The translations under genes and the position numbers were made by a program. The notes beneath the pieces were generated by a model. That model had not been told where the DNA came from. It ran no database searches and saw only the letters and a list, made by a program, of their open reading frames with translations. A DNA stretch of 64,000 bases, taken from the NCBI RefSeq assembly GCF_001641695.1, contig NZ_LSEF01000085.1, positions 202,654 to 266,653 of the forward strand. Direction: 5' to 3'. Shown piece after piece: positions 54,882 to 63,945 of this stretch (its first letter is position 1; the number at the start of each line of letters is the position of its first letter). Origin of the DNA: Bradyrhizobium neotropicale. Its GTDB lineage: Bacteria > Pseudomonadota > Alphaproteobacteria > Rhizobiales > Xanthobacteraceae.

Positions 54882-55742
54882 CTAGCCTAACACCTCCAGC
54901 ACCAGCTCCATGGTCATCAGCACCGGATTGTCGCCGCGGATCAGGCGCCCCTCGGCGAGGCCGCCGGTGTAGTCGACCAGGGCGACATCGAGCGCGGCTT
55001 CGAGCGCTCCGGACTGGCCGGGCGCGATCGTCCCGGTCGTCAGGGCCAACTCGGTGGCAAACGGCTCGGTCACGCCGCCATGGGTGAAGCGTGCACCGAT
55101 GGTCGAGCCGACACCGCCATGGATTTTCGCACGTGCGATGCCGTGCGCGCGGCAGAAGCCTTCAAGCGCTTCCGCAAAATCCTGGTTCGGCCGCAGCCGC
55201 AGCGCGAAGGCGCGGCTCGTCGTGCGCGCGCGGGTGCTCACAGCAGCCACCGGCCCGAACAGTTTGAAATTCGTTTCGGGATCAGGTTCAGCGGTGAACA
55301 TCGCACCATCAAGCCCGAAGGCATCGACCTCGAACGGTTCGGCGACGATCGTCTCATCCGGCAGCATGTGGCCGCCGCTGTCGCGGCCGTCGGCCTCGAT
55401 CCAGAGCCCGTGGCAATGAAAGAAGGGTGCTCCGTCGCGCAAGCCAAGCGTCATGCTGCCGAGCTTCGTCTGCGTGATGCCGCCGGGCCGGAACGTGTCA
55501 CTGTAGAACGCAGCATTCTCATCCGTCTTGGAGAGCGCCGGCATGACGTAGGCGAACGGCCCGAGCGCGCCGCGCCGGAACCTCAGCACGCCGCCGGCAA
55601 ATCCCTCTGCCGCAAAGCTACGCCGCGCGGCTTCCAGCAGCGGCAGGCCGGCTTGGAGCGTGAACGAGAAGGCGCGTCCCCTCGCCTCCACCCATTGGAT
55701 GCGCTCGGCGATCGGCGCGCCCGGCTGCTTGATGCTGCGCAT
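54882..55742 (-). CDS. PCC/DUF296 domain protein
   Basis: A 286-residue protein with two related halves of the PPC (DUF296) fold: GFAGGVLRFRRGALGPFAYV and HCHGLWIEADGRDSGGHMLP in the first; GIARAKIHGGVGSTIGARFT and ALVDYTGGLAEGRL in the second. The fold makes trimers and occurs in plant AHL DNA-binding proteins and in bacterial proteins of unknown function, including probable small-molecule enzymes. It lies 8 bases after the acyl-CoA synthetase gene on the same strand, so they are co-transcribed and likely metabolic. Confidence 0.82.
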   Translation of the reverse strand: MRSIKQPGAPIAERIQWVEARGRAFSFTLQAGLPLLEAARRSFAAEGFAGGVLRFRRGALGPFAYVMPALSKTDENAAFYSDTFRPGGITQTKLGSMTLGLRDGAPFFHCHGLWIEADGRDSGGHMLPDETIVAEPFEVDAFGLDGAMFTAEPDPETNFKLFGPVAAVSTRARTTSRAFALRLRPNQDFAEALEGFCRAHGIARAKIHGGVGSTIGARFTHGGVTEPFATELALTTGTIAPGQSGALEAALDVALVDYTGGLAEGRLIRGDNPVLMTMELVLEVLG

Positions 55743-55750
55743 GATGCCAC

Positions 55751-57358
55751 TCAGCCCGCCTTGGTCTTGTCAAGCTCGAGCAGCCCGCGCGCCTCGAGCT
55801 CATCGCGCACCATGCGCTTGGGGATCTTGCCGTAACCGGACTTCGGCAGCGCCTCCCAGAAGAAGAACCGCTTCGGCATCTTGTAGCGCGGCACCTTCGG
55901 GCTCAGGAACGCCGCCATCTCCGCTTCGCTCACGGGTTTCTCGCCTTCGCGCGCAACGCAGACGGCAACGCCGACCTCGCCCCAGGTCGGGTCGGGCACG
56001 CCGAGCACGGCGACCTCGCCGACCGCGGGATGCGTCAAGATCTTCTCCTCGATCTCGCGCGGATAGATGTTGGAGCCGCCGGAGATGTACATGTCGGAGG
56101 CGCGGCCGGTGATGTAGACAAAACCCTCCTCGTCCATGTGGCCGAGATCGCCGGTGCGGAACCAGCCGTTGCGGAACGCTTTTGCATTGGCCTCGGGGTT
56201 GTCGTAGTAGCCGGCGAATACCGCAGGACCGATCACGCAGATTTCGCCGCTCTGGTTGGCCCCGAGTTCGCGGCCTTCATCGTCCTGGATCGAGACCTGC
56301 ATGCCGGTGCGCTCGAAGCCGCAGGTGCCGATCTTCGCATGCGGGCCGTCCTCGGGATCATGCAGTGCCGCCGGCAGCACGGTGATGTTGCCGGTGACCT
56401 CGCCCAGGCCGAAATACTGCACGATGACCTTGCCGAGCTTCTTCAGCGCGGCCTTCTGATCCTCGCGATACATCGGCGCGCCGGCATAGATCACCTGGCG
56501 CAGCGAGGAATGGTCGTATTTGTCGGCGGCGGGATGCTCGACCATCATCTTCAAGATTGTCGGCACCGTGAAGAGATTGCTGACGCGATGCGCCTCGATC
56601 AGGCGGAACGCCTCGTTGATGTCGAATTTTTCCGTCGGCAGCAGCACGGTGCGCGCGCCGCGCGCGGTCTGCATCAACTGGTGCACGCCGGCGCCATGCG
56701 ACAGCGGCGCCACCACGAGCGATGCGTCTTGCTCCGTCGTACCGGGCGTGAGATCGGCCAGATGATTGGTCATCACGAATCCCATCTGGCCGTGGGTGAG
56801 CACGGCAGCCTTGGAGCGGCCGGTGGTGCCGGAGGTGAAGAAGAACCAGCAGGGATCGTCGTATTCGACGTCGACATTCGCGACATCCGCGCTGGCCTGC
56901 GCGGCGATGGCCTCGGCCACCGTCCGCTCGCTGAACGGAGCCTTGCCGTCGATGCTCCAAGTGAATTCCAGCGCGCCGCCACTCACGGCTGCGGCGTGCT
57001 CTGGAAAATCGACGTGGCACAGGAACGCCTTCGCGCCGGAAGCCTGCGCGAGATAGGCGACCTCGTCGGGCATCAGGCGGAAATTGGTGGGCACCCAGAC
57101 CGCGCCGAGCCGGAACGCCGAAAACATCGAGACGAACATCTCGTCGCCATTCTTGGAATGGACGAGGATGCGGTCCCCTTTCTTGATGCCGCGCGCGGCA
57201 AGTGCGGCGGCCAGCGACGAGACCTGCGCATCGATCTCGCGCCAGGTCCAGGATTTGTCGCCCCACACGAAGCCGGGGCGCGAACCGTGCCGCCGCGCAT
57301 TCTGGGTCAGCATGTAAGCGAGATTCATGACGCGGCGGGACATGCGCAGGGGCTGCAT
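55751..57358 (-). CDS. Acyl-CoA synthetase (AMP-binding, FadD-like)
   Basis: A 535-residue adenylate-forming ligase. P-loop FFTSGTTGRSKAAVLTHGQM; motif VQYFGLGEVTGNITVLPAA; GWFRTGDLGHMDEEGFVYIT; the hinge TGRASDMYISGGSNIYPREI; and catalytic Lys in LPKSGYGKIPKRMV. Activates a carboxylic acid to the CoA thioester; the chain length or aromatic nature cannot be told. First gene of a two-gene unit with the PCC/DUF296 protein. Confidence 0.93.
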   Translation of the reverse strand: MQPLRMSRRVMNLAYMLTQNARRHGSRPGFVWGDKSWTWREIDAQVSSLAAALAARGIKKGDRILVHSKNGDEMFVSMFSAFRLGAVWVPTNFRLMPDEVAYLAQASGAKAFLCHVDFPEHAAAVSGGALEFTWSIDGKAPFSERTVAEAIAAQASADVANVDVEYDDPCWFFFTSGTTGRSKAAVLTHGQMGFVMTNHLADLTPGTTEQDASLVVAPLSHGAGVHQLMQTARGARTVLLPTEKFDINEAFRLIEAHRVSNLFTVPTILKMMVEHPAADKYDHSSLRQVIYAGAPMYREDQKAALKKLGKVIVQYFGLGEVTGNITVLPAALHDPEDGPHAKIGTCGFERTGMQVSIQDDEGRELGANQSGEICVIGPAVFAGYYDNPEANAKAFRNGWFRTGDLGHMDEEGFVYITGRASDMYISGGSNIYPREIEEKILTHPAVGEVAVLGVPDPTWGEVGVAVCVAREGEKPVSEAEMAAFLSPKVPRYKMPKRFFFWEALPKSGYGKIPKRMVRDELEARGLLELDKTKAG

Positions 57359-57463
57359 CGGGCTTCCTCATCGATGGCGGACGGCGCGCACGCGCCCCGC
57401 CCTTTGCGGCCCATTTATCGCCATCGCCCGCGGCCCCGCAAGGCCGCCGGCTGCGCACCTGCC

Positions 57464-57961
57464 CTACGGCTTCCTGAACTCGAACGGCGCCGCCGAGATG
57501 GTCTTCTCCTTGAGGCAGGCCTGCGCGCCGAAGCCGCCGCAAAAACTCCCATGCAGATCGAATCGCATGGTTCGCGCAGCGCCGCGCTTCATCGGCTTCG
57601 CCTTGATCTGGTAGCTGCGGACATAGCCGTCGAAGACGGGACGCACGCTGCCATCCGGCAGCGTCACCAGGATGTCGAGGACGCAGCCGCCGGTTCCGCA
57701 ATAGGTCGTCTCGCGATCGCCGCACTTGGTGTCGCGGAAATCGACGATGTAGTCGTCGCGGCCATCGCCGGTCAGATCGATCCTGCGCACCGTGTCCAGC
57801 GCAAAGACTACCTGCCCGCCGCCCTGGCTGTCGCACTCTTCGTTGGCATAGCGCAGCGCCTTCTGTACCTCGGACGGATAGTCGGCCGGATTGAACGGCT
57901 TTACGTCGTCAGCGCGCGCGGCAGTCGCGAGCAGAGCGAACAGCAGAATCAGATGTCGCAT
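57464..57961 (-). CDS. Secreted cysteine-containing hypothetical protein (165 aa)
   Basis: Signal peptide (LILLFALLATAARA) then a domain with six cysteines: NEECDSQGGG, DTKCGDRETTYCGTGGCVLD, GSFCGGFGAQACLKE. The segment VRRIDLTGDGRDDYIVDFRD resembles an EF-hand-like calcium loop or FG-GAP-type sequence (DLTGDGRDD). It is a recurrent rhizobial periplasmic protein of unknown role. ATG 57961 gives a clean signal peptide. Confidence 0.75.
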   Translation of the reverse strand: MRHLILLFALLATAARADDVKPFNPADYPSEVQKALRYANEECDSQGGGQVVFALDTVRRIDLTGDGRDDYIVDFRDTKCGDRETTYCGTGGCVLDILVTLPDGSVRPVFDGYVRSYQIKAKPMKRGAARTMRFDLHGSFCGGFGAQACLKEKTISAAPFEFRKP

Positions 57962-58055
57962 TCGCGTTGGTCGTTCGCACAGCCGCGATCGTTCAGGGAA
58001 TCTTAAACATGATCGGCGCAACCTCGCGCAGTTCTCGCGTACAGAGTGCCTCATC

Positions 58056-58424
58056 ATGGTCAAAGCGCCCGCCGTCCTCCTGTTGTCGCTGGCGCTCGCC
58101 GGGTGTGCTGTGGCTCCGCAAGCCCGTCTAGCGTCCGATCCGGCCTTCGCGCCGGCGCGCTATGCCTGGGATGGCGTCGGAGAAAATCCCAATCAGCCAC
58201 ATTCCACCGCCGAGCCATCGCGCGCGATGCGGACCGCCGCCAGACCTGAGCACAACAACGCGCAGGCCGGGATTCAACCCTATTCGAAGGAATGGTGGCA
58301 GGCTCAGGACGGTATCGAGGCCGAGCAGGAGGCTCACATCAACCGCTCCCTCGTCATCTGTCAGGGTTGCCTGCGCCCGCGGCAGCAGCCTGAAGACGCG
58401 CGGCTCGCCAAAGCCGCCGATTGA
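58056..58424 (+). CDS. Small lipoprotein (122 aa)
   Basis: The lipobox LALAGC (lipidated Cys17) follows a hydrophobic n/h region (VLLLSLALAG). The mature part is polar and low in complexity (NQPHSTAEPSR), then KEWWQAQDGIEAEQEAHINR and a CxxC pair (ICQGCLRP). Function unknown. It is divergent from the secreted protein at 57464-57961 with about 95 bases between starts. Confidence 0.75.
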   Translation: MVKAPAVLLLSLALAGCAVAPQARLASDPAFAPARYAWDGVGENPNQPHSTAEPSRAMRTAARPEHNNAQAGIQPYSKEWWQAQDGIEAEQEAHINRSLVICQGCLRPRQQPEDARLAKAAD

Positions 58425-58515
58425 ACCGAACTGCCTCCGCTTTGGTCTACAGAGATACGCGCTGACATAGCCCGCTCCGGTCTATCCTTGTGCGCCATCA
58501 TCTCAAGGGAATTCC

Positions 58516-59031
58516 ATGCTCACCCGCCGTAGCCTCATTGCCGCCTCCCTCCTCGCCAGCATCAACCCGGCCCTCGCACAGACGCCCGCGCCAACCGATC
58601 CCGTGGCGATCCTGACTGCGATCTACACCCGCGCAGCCAAGGGCAAGGGGGATGGCGGCGGCGCCTTCGTCGTCGAGAACAAGGCGGCCAAGGCCAAATA
58701 TCTCTCCAAAGCGCTGGTCGCGCTGTGGGCCAAGGCCGATGCGCATACGCCCAAGGGCGACGTCGGTCCGGTCGATTTCGATCCCGTCACCAATTCGCAG
58801 GAACCGGACGTGAAATCGTTCAAGGTTGACGCCGAGAAGATGGAGGCCGACAAGGCTACGGTCGCGGTGACCATCACCGGCCATCGCAACGACCGCAAAC
58901 CTGCCGACCAGATCGTGCGTTATGATTTCGTGCGTGAGGCCAACAGCTGGAAGATCGACGACATCAAGGGCTCCTCCGATGGCGAGGCCTGGTCGATCCG
59001 CAAGATGCTGACGGACTCGCTGAAGAGTTGA
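58516..59031 (+). CDS. DUF3828-like secreted protein (171 aa)
   Basis: Signal peptide, possibly Tat-like in its first residues (LTRRSLIAASLLASINPALA). The domain reads AILTAIYTRAAKGKGDGGGA, KYLSKALVALWAKADAHTPK and VRYDFVREANSWKIDDIKG: the pattern of DUF3828, an NTF2-like fold found in periplasmic proteins. The GNAT gene follows 11 bases later, so they share a transcript. Confidence 0.75.
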   Translation: MLTRRSLIAASLLASINPALAQTPAPTDPVAILTAIYTRAAKGKGDGGGAFVVENKAAKAKYLSKALVALWAKADAHTPKGDVGPVDFDPVTNSQEPDVKSFKVDAEKMEADKATVAVTITGHRNDRKPADQIVRYDFVREANSWKIDDIKGSSDGEAWSIRKMLTDSLKS

Positions 59032-59042
59032 GCGGAGACGAC

Positions 59043-59318
59043 ATGAGCGACGTCATCAACAACAAGGCCCACAACCGCTACGAGCTCGATGTCGAAGGCC
59101 ATATCGCCGCGACCTACTACAGGCTCGACGGAGACGTCATCACCTTCGTCCACACCGAGGTGCCGGCCGAACTCGGCGGCAAGGGCATCGGCTCGAAACT
59201 CGTCAAGGGCGCACTCGACCAAGTCCGCACCGCAGGCCTGAAGGTCATCGCGCAATGCCCGTTCGTGAAGGCATGGATCGACAAGCATCCGGACTATACG
59301 GACCTTCTGAAGAAATGA
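59043..59318 (+). CDS. Small GNAT-fold N-acetyltransferase (91 aa)
   Basis: A minimal acetyltransferase of the YjdJ/Gcn5-related type: NNKAHNRYELDVEGHIAATY, VHTEVPAELGGKGIGSKLVK with the acetyl-CoA binding loop GGKGIGSKL, and VIAQCPFVKAWIDKHPDY at the end. GGAG precedes ATG 59043. A clear paralogue lies at 61003-61278. Substrate unknown. Confidence 0.9.
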   Translation: MSDVINNKAHNRYELDVEGHIAATYYRLDGDVITFVHTEVPAELGGKGIGSKLVKGALDQVRTAGLKVIAQCPFVKAWIDKHPDYTDLLKK

Positions 59319-59364
59319 GAGCGCAGGCCCGCTGTAGCAGGGCGGGCCTGCCGATATCTACGGC

Positions 59365-59763
59365 TTATTGCCCATGCTTGAGCAGGTCCTGGTCGCTTAT
59401 GTCCCAGTCCTGCCATAGCTGGAGCACGCCGAGCAGCACCACCACCGCGCCGAGGCTCGTGTGGTAGATGCGGAGAAAGCCTTCACCGGAATAGCCGAGG
59501 ACATAGGGCGAGGCGATGAGCCACAGTCCGACCAGGATCGTCGTTATCTCCTGCCAGCGCTGCAGCGCGACATATTCGAGCTGGCTGATGCCAAACACGA
59601 CCAGGCCGACGGCGACCGAATTCAGGATCACCATCTGATTTGAGACGATCGCCGGCTGGTCCTGGACGGGAAACCATGGCGACGCGACGATCAGCGCGCC
59701 GAGCAGCATCCCGCACCAGTCTTCCCATGTTCGATGAGTTTTCAAGAAACCAAAGTCCGACAT
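59365..59763 (-). CDS. SPW repeat membrane protein (132 aa)
   Basis: Two SPW-type repeats: GALIVASPWF and GLWLIASPYVLGYS, each a Trp/Ser-Pro motif at the end of a membrane helix. Four hydrophobic segments in all, including VAVGLVVFGISQLEYV and SLGAVVVLLGVLQLW. Function of the family is unknown. GGAGGAGGG just before ATG 59763 decides the start. Confidence 0.88.
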   Translation of the reverse strand: MSDFGFLKTHRTWEDWCGMLLGALIVASPWFPVQDQPAIVSNQMVILNSVAVGLVVFGISQLEYVALQRWQEITTILVGLWLIASPYVLGYSGEGFLRIYHTSLGAVVVLLGVLQLWQDWDISDQDLLKHGQ

Positions 59764-59962
59764 CGTACCCTCCTCCAACAGAGGCATACGTCTGCGGCTG
59801 GCGATCATGACACTCCGAATGTCTAGCGTCCCTGCCGGCCGCATTCGGGCGTATGTCTTTCAAAGGACGTGGGAACCCCCGTGGAACTTGCAAGAGCGAT
59901 GTCGAGGATTATTTGCGGTCCCCGCGCGATGCTCGCTGGTCGACACCCATGCCGCACTGCGG

Positions 59963-60898
59963 CTATCCGGCCCCAAGCTTCTGGAGCGCCTCGCGCGCCA
60001 TCGGCAGGCCTGGACGCAGCTCAAGCGCCTTCCTGAAATCGGCGATGGCGCCCTGCTTGTCACCAAGTCGCATCCTGGCCTGACCGCGATTGTTCCAGGA
60101 GAACACGTCGGACGGATCGTATTGCAGCGCCATGTCGTAGTCGGCGAGCCCGCCTTTGTTATCGCCCTGGTAGAGCCGGATCATGCCGCGATTGCGCCAG
60201 CCGCGCGCGTTGGTCGGAGCGATCCGGATCGCCTCGCCGTAATCGGCGGCGGCGCGGTCGAGCTGCTCGCTATCGCGATAGACGTTGCCGCGGTCGATAT
60301 AGGCGAGCAGGCCGGGCGCCAGCTTGATCCGCATCGTGTAGTCGGCCAGCGCATGCGCCATGTCGCGCTTGCGGTAATAGACTAGGCCGCGATTGGTATA
60401 GGCCGTGGCATAGTTGGGATCGAGCTTGATGGCAGCGCTGAAATCGGCAAAGGCGCCGTCGAGATCGCCCTTGTTGTAGCGCGACTCGCCGCGGTTGCTG
60501 TAGGCAAGCGCCAGCGACGGATCGAGCTTGATCGCCTCGTCGTAGTCGGCGATGGCGCGATCATAGTCGCGCTTGAAGGAGAAGACGCGGCCGCGATTGT
60601 TGAAGGCGCAAGCGTAGTCCGGAGCAAGCCTGACCGCCTCGTCGAGGTCGGACAGCGCAGCGTCGAGTTCGCGCTTCTCAGTGAGGCCATGGCCGCGATT
60701 GCAATAGGCGCCGGCGAGCCTGCGGCCGCTCTCGCTCCTGGTGTCGATTACCGTCGAGCAAGCCTTGACCCGCTCCTCCGGCGTGCTGGTCAGTCCCACG
60801 CAGGCCTCCCAGGCCGGACCGCCTTCGGCCGAGGCCGGCACCGGCAGGGCAGCGACGAGCGCGGCAAGCACGGCCATGAGACTGATCGGGACACGCAT
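59963..60898 (-). CDS. Tetratricopeptide repeat protein, exported
   Basis: A 311-residue protein with signal peptide (LMAVLAALVAALPVPASA) and seven TPR units of 34 residues, e.g. AFNNRGRVFSFKRDYDRAIA DYDEAIKLDPS, ALAYSNRGESRYNKGDLDGA and ARGWRNRGMIRLYQGDNKGG. TPR arrays mediate protein-protein contacts, here in the periplasm. The C-terminus ends in a short helix (MAREALQKLGAG). Function of this one is unknown. Confidence 0.92.
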   Translation of the reverse strand: MRVPISLMAVLAALVAALPVPASAEGGPAWEACVGLTSTPEERVKACSTVIDTRSESGRRLAGAYCNRGHGLTEKRELDAALSDLDEAVRLAPDYACAFNNRGRVFSFKRDYDRAIADYDEAIKLDPSLALAYSNRGESRYNKGDLDGAFADFSAAIKLDPNYATAYTNRGLVYYRKRDMAHALADYTMRIKLAPGLLAYIDRGNVYRDSEQLDRAAADYGEAIRIAPTNARGWRNRGMIRLYQGDNKGGLADYDMALQYDPSDVFSWNNRGQARMRLGDKQGAIADFRKALELRPGLPMAREALQKLGAG

Positions 60899-61002
60899 TT
60901 TTCGGATATCTCCCCTGCGGCAACCTTCCTTGGTCGCGCCTTGGCAAGGGCGGGTTCAGGCGCCTAGATCACGGAGCAAGCTCGGCTTCGAAAGGATCTC
61001 GC

Positions 61003-61278
61003 ATGGCGGCATCGATACGCGACAACAAGGACAGCAGCCGCTTTGAGCTCGACATCGGCAGCGAGGTCGCCTTCGCCAATTATCGGCTGACGCCGTCGGC
61101 CGTGATCATCACCCACACCGAGACGCCGCGCGCGCTGCGCGGCCGCGGGATCGCTTCCGAACTGATCAAGGGCGCGCTGGAATTGATCCGCCGCGACGGC
61201 AAGAAGGTGATCGCGGGCTGCGGCTTCGTCGCCGACTATCTCGACAGGCATCCGGAGGATGCCGATCTCGTCGCCTGA
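61003..61278 (+). CDS. Small GNAT-fold N-acetyltransferase, paralogue
   Basis: 91 residues like the protein at 59043-59318: RDNKDSSRFELDIGSEVAFA, ITHTETPRALRGRGIASELI with acetyl-CoA loop GRGIASEL, and VIAGCGFVADYLDRHPEDAD. Identity by eye is about 45 percent with the same length. The presence of two copies within 2 kb suggests local duplication. Confidence 0.9.
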   Translation: MAASIRDNKDSSRFELDIGSEVAFANYRLTPSAVIITHTETPRALRGRGIASELIKGALELIRRDGKKVIAGCGFVADYLDRHPEDADLVA

Positions 61279-61282
61279 AAGC

Positions 61283-61305
61283 AAAAGGACCCGCGACATC
61301 GCGGG
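61283..61305. terminator. Hairpin between convergent genes
   Basis: CCCGCGA-CA-TCGCGGG (61290-61305) with AAAAGGA before it, which gives a T-rich tract (TCCTTTT) on the minus strand. It lies between the stops of the GNAT gene (61278) and the DUF3597 gene (61330) and may serve the latter. Confidence 0.65.
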
Positions 61306-61329
61306 CCCCTGCTGCGACGGCGGTGCCGC

Positions 61330-61743
61330 TTAGTGCTTGATCTCCGGCGGCAGCTTGCCGCCATTGGCGGCGAGCTTGGACATCACCTGCTTGTGCAGCC
61401 AGACATTCATGCTGGCCGAGTCGTTCATGTCGCCGGTGTAGCCGAGCTCCTTGGCGAGATCCTTGCGGGCGGCCAGGCTCGAATCGATGTCGAGCGCCTT
61501 CATGAGGTCGACGATCGAGGTACGCCACTCCAGCTTCTCGCCCTTGTGGGCGGCGGCAGCCTTGTCGACGATCGCGGCGACGTCCACGGTTGCCATGGGC
61601 GCGCCAGCCGGCGCGGACGATGGCGCCGATCCGCTCGGCGCGGCCCCTGCGGACGCGCCGCCCGAAGCTGCGCCACCGGGGGGCGCGGCGGAAGCCGGTT
61701 GGCTGCCGAAGATCGCGCTCATGATTTTTCCGAAAATGCTCAT
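61330..61743 (-). CDS. DUF3597 domain protein (137 aa)
   Basis: Starts MSIFGKIMSAIFGS, followed by an Ala/Pro/Gly/Ser-rich linker (about 17-48). The DUF3597 domain reads VDVAAIVDKAAAAHKGEKLE, WRTSIVDLMKALDIDSSLAA and KDLAKELGYTGDMNDSASMN with the end WLHKQVMSKLAANGGKLP. LysM-like small cytoplasmic proteins of this family are common in Proteobacteria; function unknown. An in-frame upstream extension to 61911 is rejected for lacking family features. Confidence 0.9.
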   Translation of the reverse strand: MSIFGKIMSAIFGSQPASAAPPGGAASGGASAGAAPSGSAPSSAPAGAPMATVDVAAIVDKAAAAHKGEKLEWRTSIVDLMKALDIDSSLAARKDLAKELGYTGDMNDSASMNVWLHKQVMSKLAANGGKLPPEIKH

Positions 61744-62076
61744 GTCTGTTCCCCGAAAAGGATCCGTTGGAAGGGCCTCAAGTTGGCACTTATAGACGAA
61801 GTTTCTGCGTCGCGCCCGGCGAGTTCTGCGAACCGCCAAGCATGAGCTTATCTGCGGCGAAATGACGACCGAATGACACATTCGAGGTTGCACTGCGACA
61901 TCGAATTTCACCCAAGCGTGAGGGACAGGACTCGGAATTGGGAGTAGCTTTTGCGTTCAGCTCGCGATGCCATCCGGAAATTCGCGTCTGGCCGGGGTCG
62001 CGAAAATTCAAGAAGAGCGGCCGCTTGCGCCGTTGCCGGCGCCGGATGCGGACGCATGGCAAGGGAGTTAGCGACC

Positions 62077-62985
62077 ATGGCCACACTATCCCAGGGCAAT
62101 GTCCCCACGATGGCCCAGAGCGCGGATGCGGCTGGACCTGTGATCCGAACCATCGAACTGTCCGATCTGCACGATGCGCTCAAGCGCGGCTGGGAGGATT
62201 TCAAGGCGGTTCCGAGTCACGCCATCGTCCTCTGCGTGATCTATCCGGTGCTGGGCCTCGTGCTCGCCCGCGTGGTGATGGGCCATTCGGTGCTGCCGCT
62301 GCTGTTTCCCCTCGCCGCGGGCTTCGCCCTGATCGGCCCGTTCGCGGCCCTCGGGCTCTACGAGCTCAGCAGCCGGCGCGAACGCGGTGAAGAAGCCAGC
62401 GCCTGGGATGCCATGGAGGTGCTGCGCTCGCCCTCCTTCGGCGCCATGCTCGGTCTCGGCACGCTGCTGCTCGCTCTGTTCGTGACCTGGGTCGCGACCG
62501 CGCAGGCGATCTATGTTGCCGCCTTCGGCTATGAGGGCGTGACCGGAATCTCGGATTTCGCGAGGCGCGTGCTGACGACGCAGCAAGGCTGGTGGCTGAT
62601 CGTGGTCGGCTGCGGCATAGGCTTCGTCTTCGCGCTGGCCGCGCTCTGCATCAGCGCCGTGTCGTTCCCGCTGATGCTCGACCGGCACGCCGGTGCGCTG
62701 GAGGCGATGGTCACCTCGCTTCGCGTCGTCGCCAAGAACCCGGTGCCGATGTTGGCCTGGGGCCTGGTCGTGGCGGTGTTGCTGGCGCTCGGCACGATTC
62801 CCGCCTTCCTGGGTCTCGCCGTGGTCATCCCCCTGCTCGGCCACGCCACCTGGCACCTCTACCGCAAGGTGATCGTGTCGGATCCCGATGCACGGCCGGT
62901 GCCGCCACCGCCGCATCGCCCGCGCAAGCCGGCAGCGGACTTCCCCGCCAACCTCTTCCCCTGGCGGAATGACACAGAAGCCTAG
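62077..62985 (+). CDS. DUF2189 family membrane protein
   Basis: A 302-residue protein of the DUF2189 family. Near the N-terminus: IELSDLHDALKRGWEDFKAV, the family signature. Then six hydrophobic segments (AIVLCVIYPVLGLVLARVVM, LPLLFPLAAGFALIGPFAAL, MLGLGTLLLALFVTWVATAQ and others), and a polar C-terminal tail rich in Pro/Arg. The region resembles a cytochrome c oxidase subunit I-related family. GGGAG precedes ATG 62077. Confidence 0.9.
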   Translation: MATLSQGNVPTMAQSADAAGPVIRTIELSDLHDALKRGWEDFKAVPSHAIVLCVIYPVLGLVLARVVMGHSVLPLLFPLAAGFALIGPFAALGLYELSSRRERGEEASAWDAMEVLRSPSFGAMLGLGTLLLALFVTWVATAQAIYVAAFGYEGVTGISDFARRVLTTQQGWWLIVVGCGIGFVFALAALCISAVSFPLMLDRHAGALEAMVTSLRVVAKNPVPMLAWGLVVAVLLALGTIPAFLGLAVVIPLLGHATWHLYRKVIVSDPDARPVPPPPHRPRKPAADFPANLFPWRNDTEA

Positions 62986-63120
62986 TAACATGCAGCAACA
63001 CTCGATCCTGCCCGCATGCCGGGCAGGATCGGATCATCTTCATAGGCCTTGCTTTGGCCGCGGTTACCACCGACATTCCCGCCCGCCGGTCATACCACTT
63101 CACGGAATGAATTCTTTCGA

Positions 63121-63945
63121 ATGACCCCGACGATTTCTCGTCTTGCTCTCGTAGCTTTCACCCTCGCCGCGTCAATCGTCTCAGCCGAACCTGCGCTGGC
63201 CGCGACCACATGCGGGTCCGGCAATTTCGACGCCTGGCTTGCTGATTTCAAAACCGAAGCAGCCGCCAAAGGCATCTCGCAGCAAGCCATCACTGCGGGG
63301 CTTGCCGGCGTGACGCCCGATCAGGCCGTGCTCAGTCGCGACCGCTCGCAAAAGGTCTTCAGCCAGACCTTTGAGGAATTTTCCGGCCGGATGGTGCCGC
63401 CGCGCCTGCAGCGCGGCTCCAACATGATGAAGCAGTATGGCTCGGTGCTCTCCCGCATCGAGCAGACGTATGGCGTGCCGGGCGAGGTGCTGGTCGCGAT
63501 CTGGGGGCTCGAGACCGATTTCGGCGTCAACACCGGCAAGTTTCCGACGATACGTTCGCTCGCCACGCTCGCCTATGACTGCCGGCGCGCCGAACAGTTT
63601 CGGGGCGAGCTGATGGATGCGCTGCGCATCGTCCAGCGCGGCGATCTGGCGCCAGCCGAGATGCGCGGTGCCTGGGCCGGCGAGATCGGCCAGACCCAAT
63701 TCATGCCATCGTCCTGGATGAAATATGCCGTCGACTTCGACGGCAATGGCAAGCGCGACCTGCTGCACAACGCGCCCGACGTACTCGCCTCCACCGCCAA
63801 TTATCTGGCCGGCTATGGCTGGCAGCGCGGCAAGGATTGGCAACCGGGCAGCCCGAACTTCGCGGTGCTGCAGCAGTGGAATAAGAGCGAGGTCTACGCC
63901 AAGACAGTGGCCTACTTCGCCGCCCAGCTCGCGCGCGCTCCTTAA
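63121..63945 (+). CDS. Lytic murein transglycosylase (MltB-like, SLT_2)
   Basis: A 274-residue periplasmic enzyme cleaving the MurNAc-GlcNAc bond of peptidoglycan to 1,6-anhydro ends. Signal peptide (LALVAFTLAASIVSAEPALA). The SLT_2 domain has the catalytic Glu in VAIWGLETDFGVNTGKFPTI, then LATLAYDCRRAEQFRGELMD, WAGEIGQTQFMPSSWMKYAV and YGWQRGKDWQPG. It lacks a lipobox, so it is soluble, unlike E. coli MltB. Short direct repeats (GTCCTGAACAAAGA) follow the stop. Confidence 0.92.
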   Translation: MTPTISRLALVAFTLAASIVSAEPALAATTCGSGNFDAWLADFKTEAAAKGISQQAITAGLAGVTPDQAVLSRDRSQKVFSQTFEEFSGRMVPPRLQRGSNMMKQYGSVLSRIEQTYGVPGEVLVAIWGLETDFGVNTGKFPTIRSLATLAYDCRRAEQFRGELMDALRIVQRGDLAPAEMRGAWAGEIGQTQFMPSSWMKYAVDFDGNGKRDLLHNAPDVLASTANYLAGYGWQRGKDWQPGSPNFAVLQQWNKSEVYAKTVAYFAAQLARAP

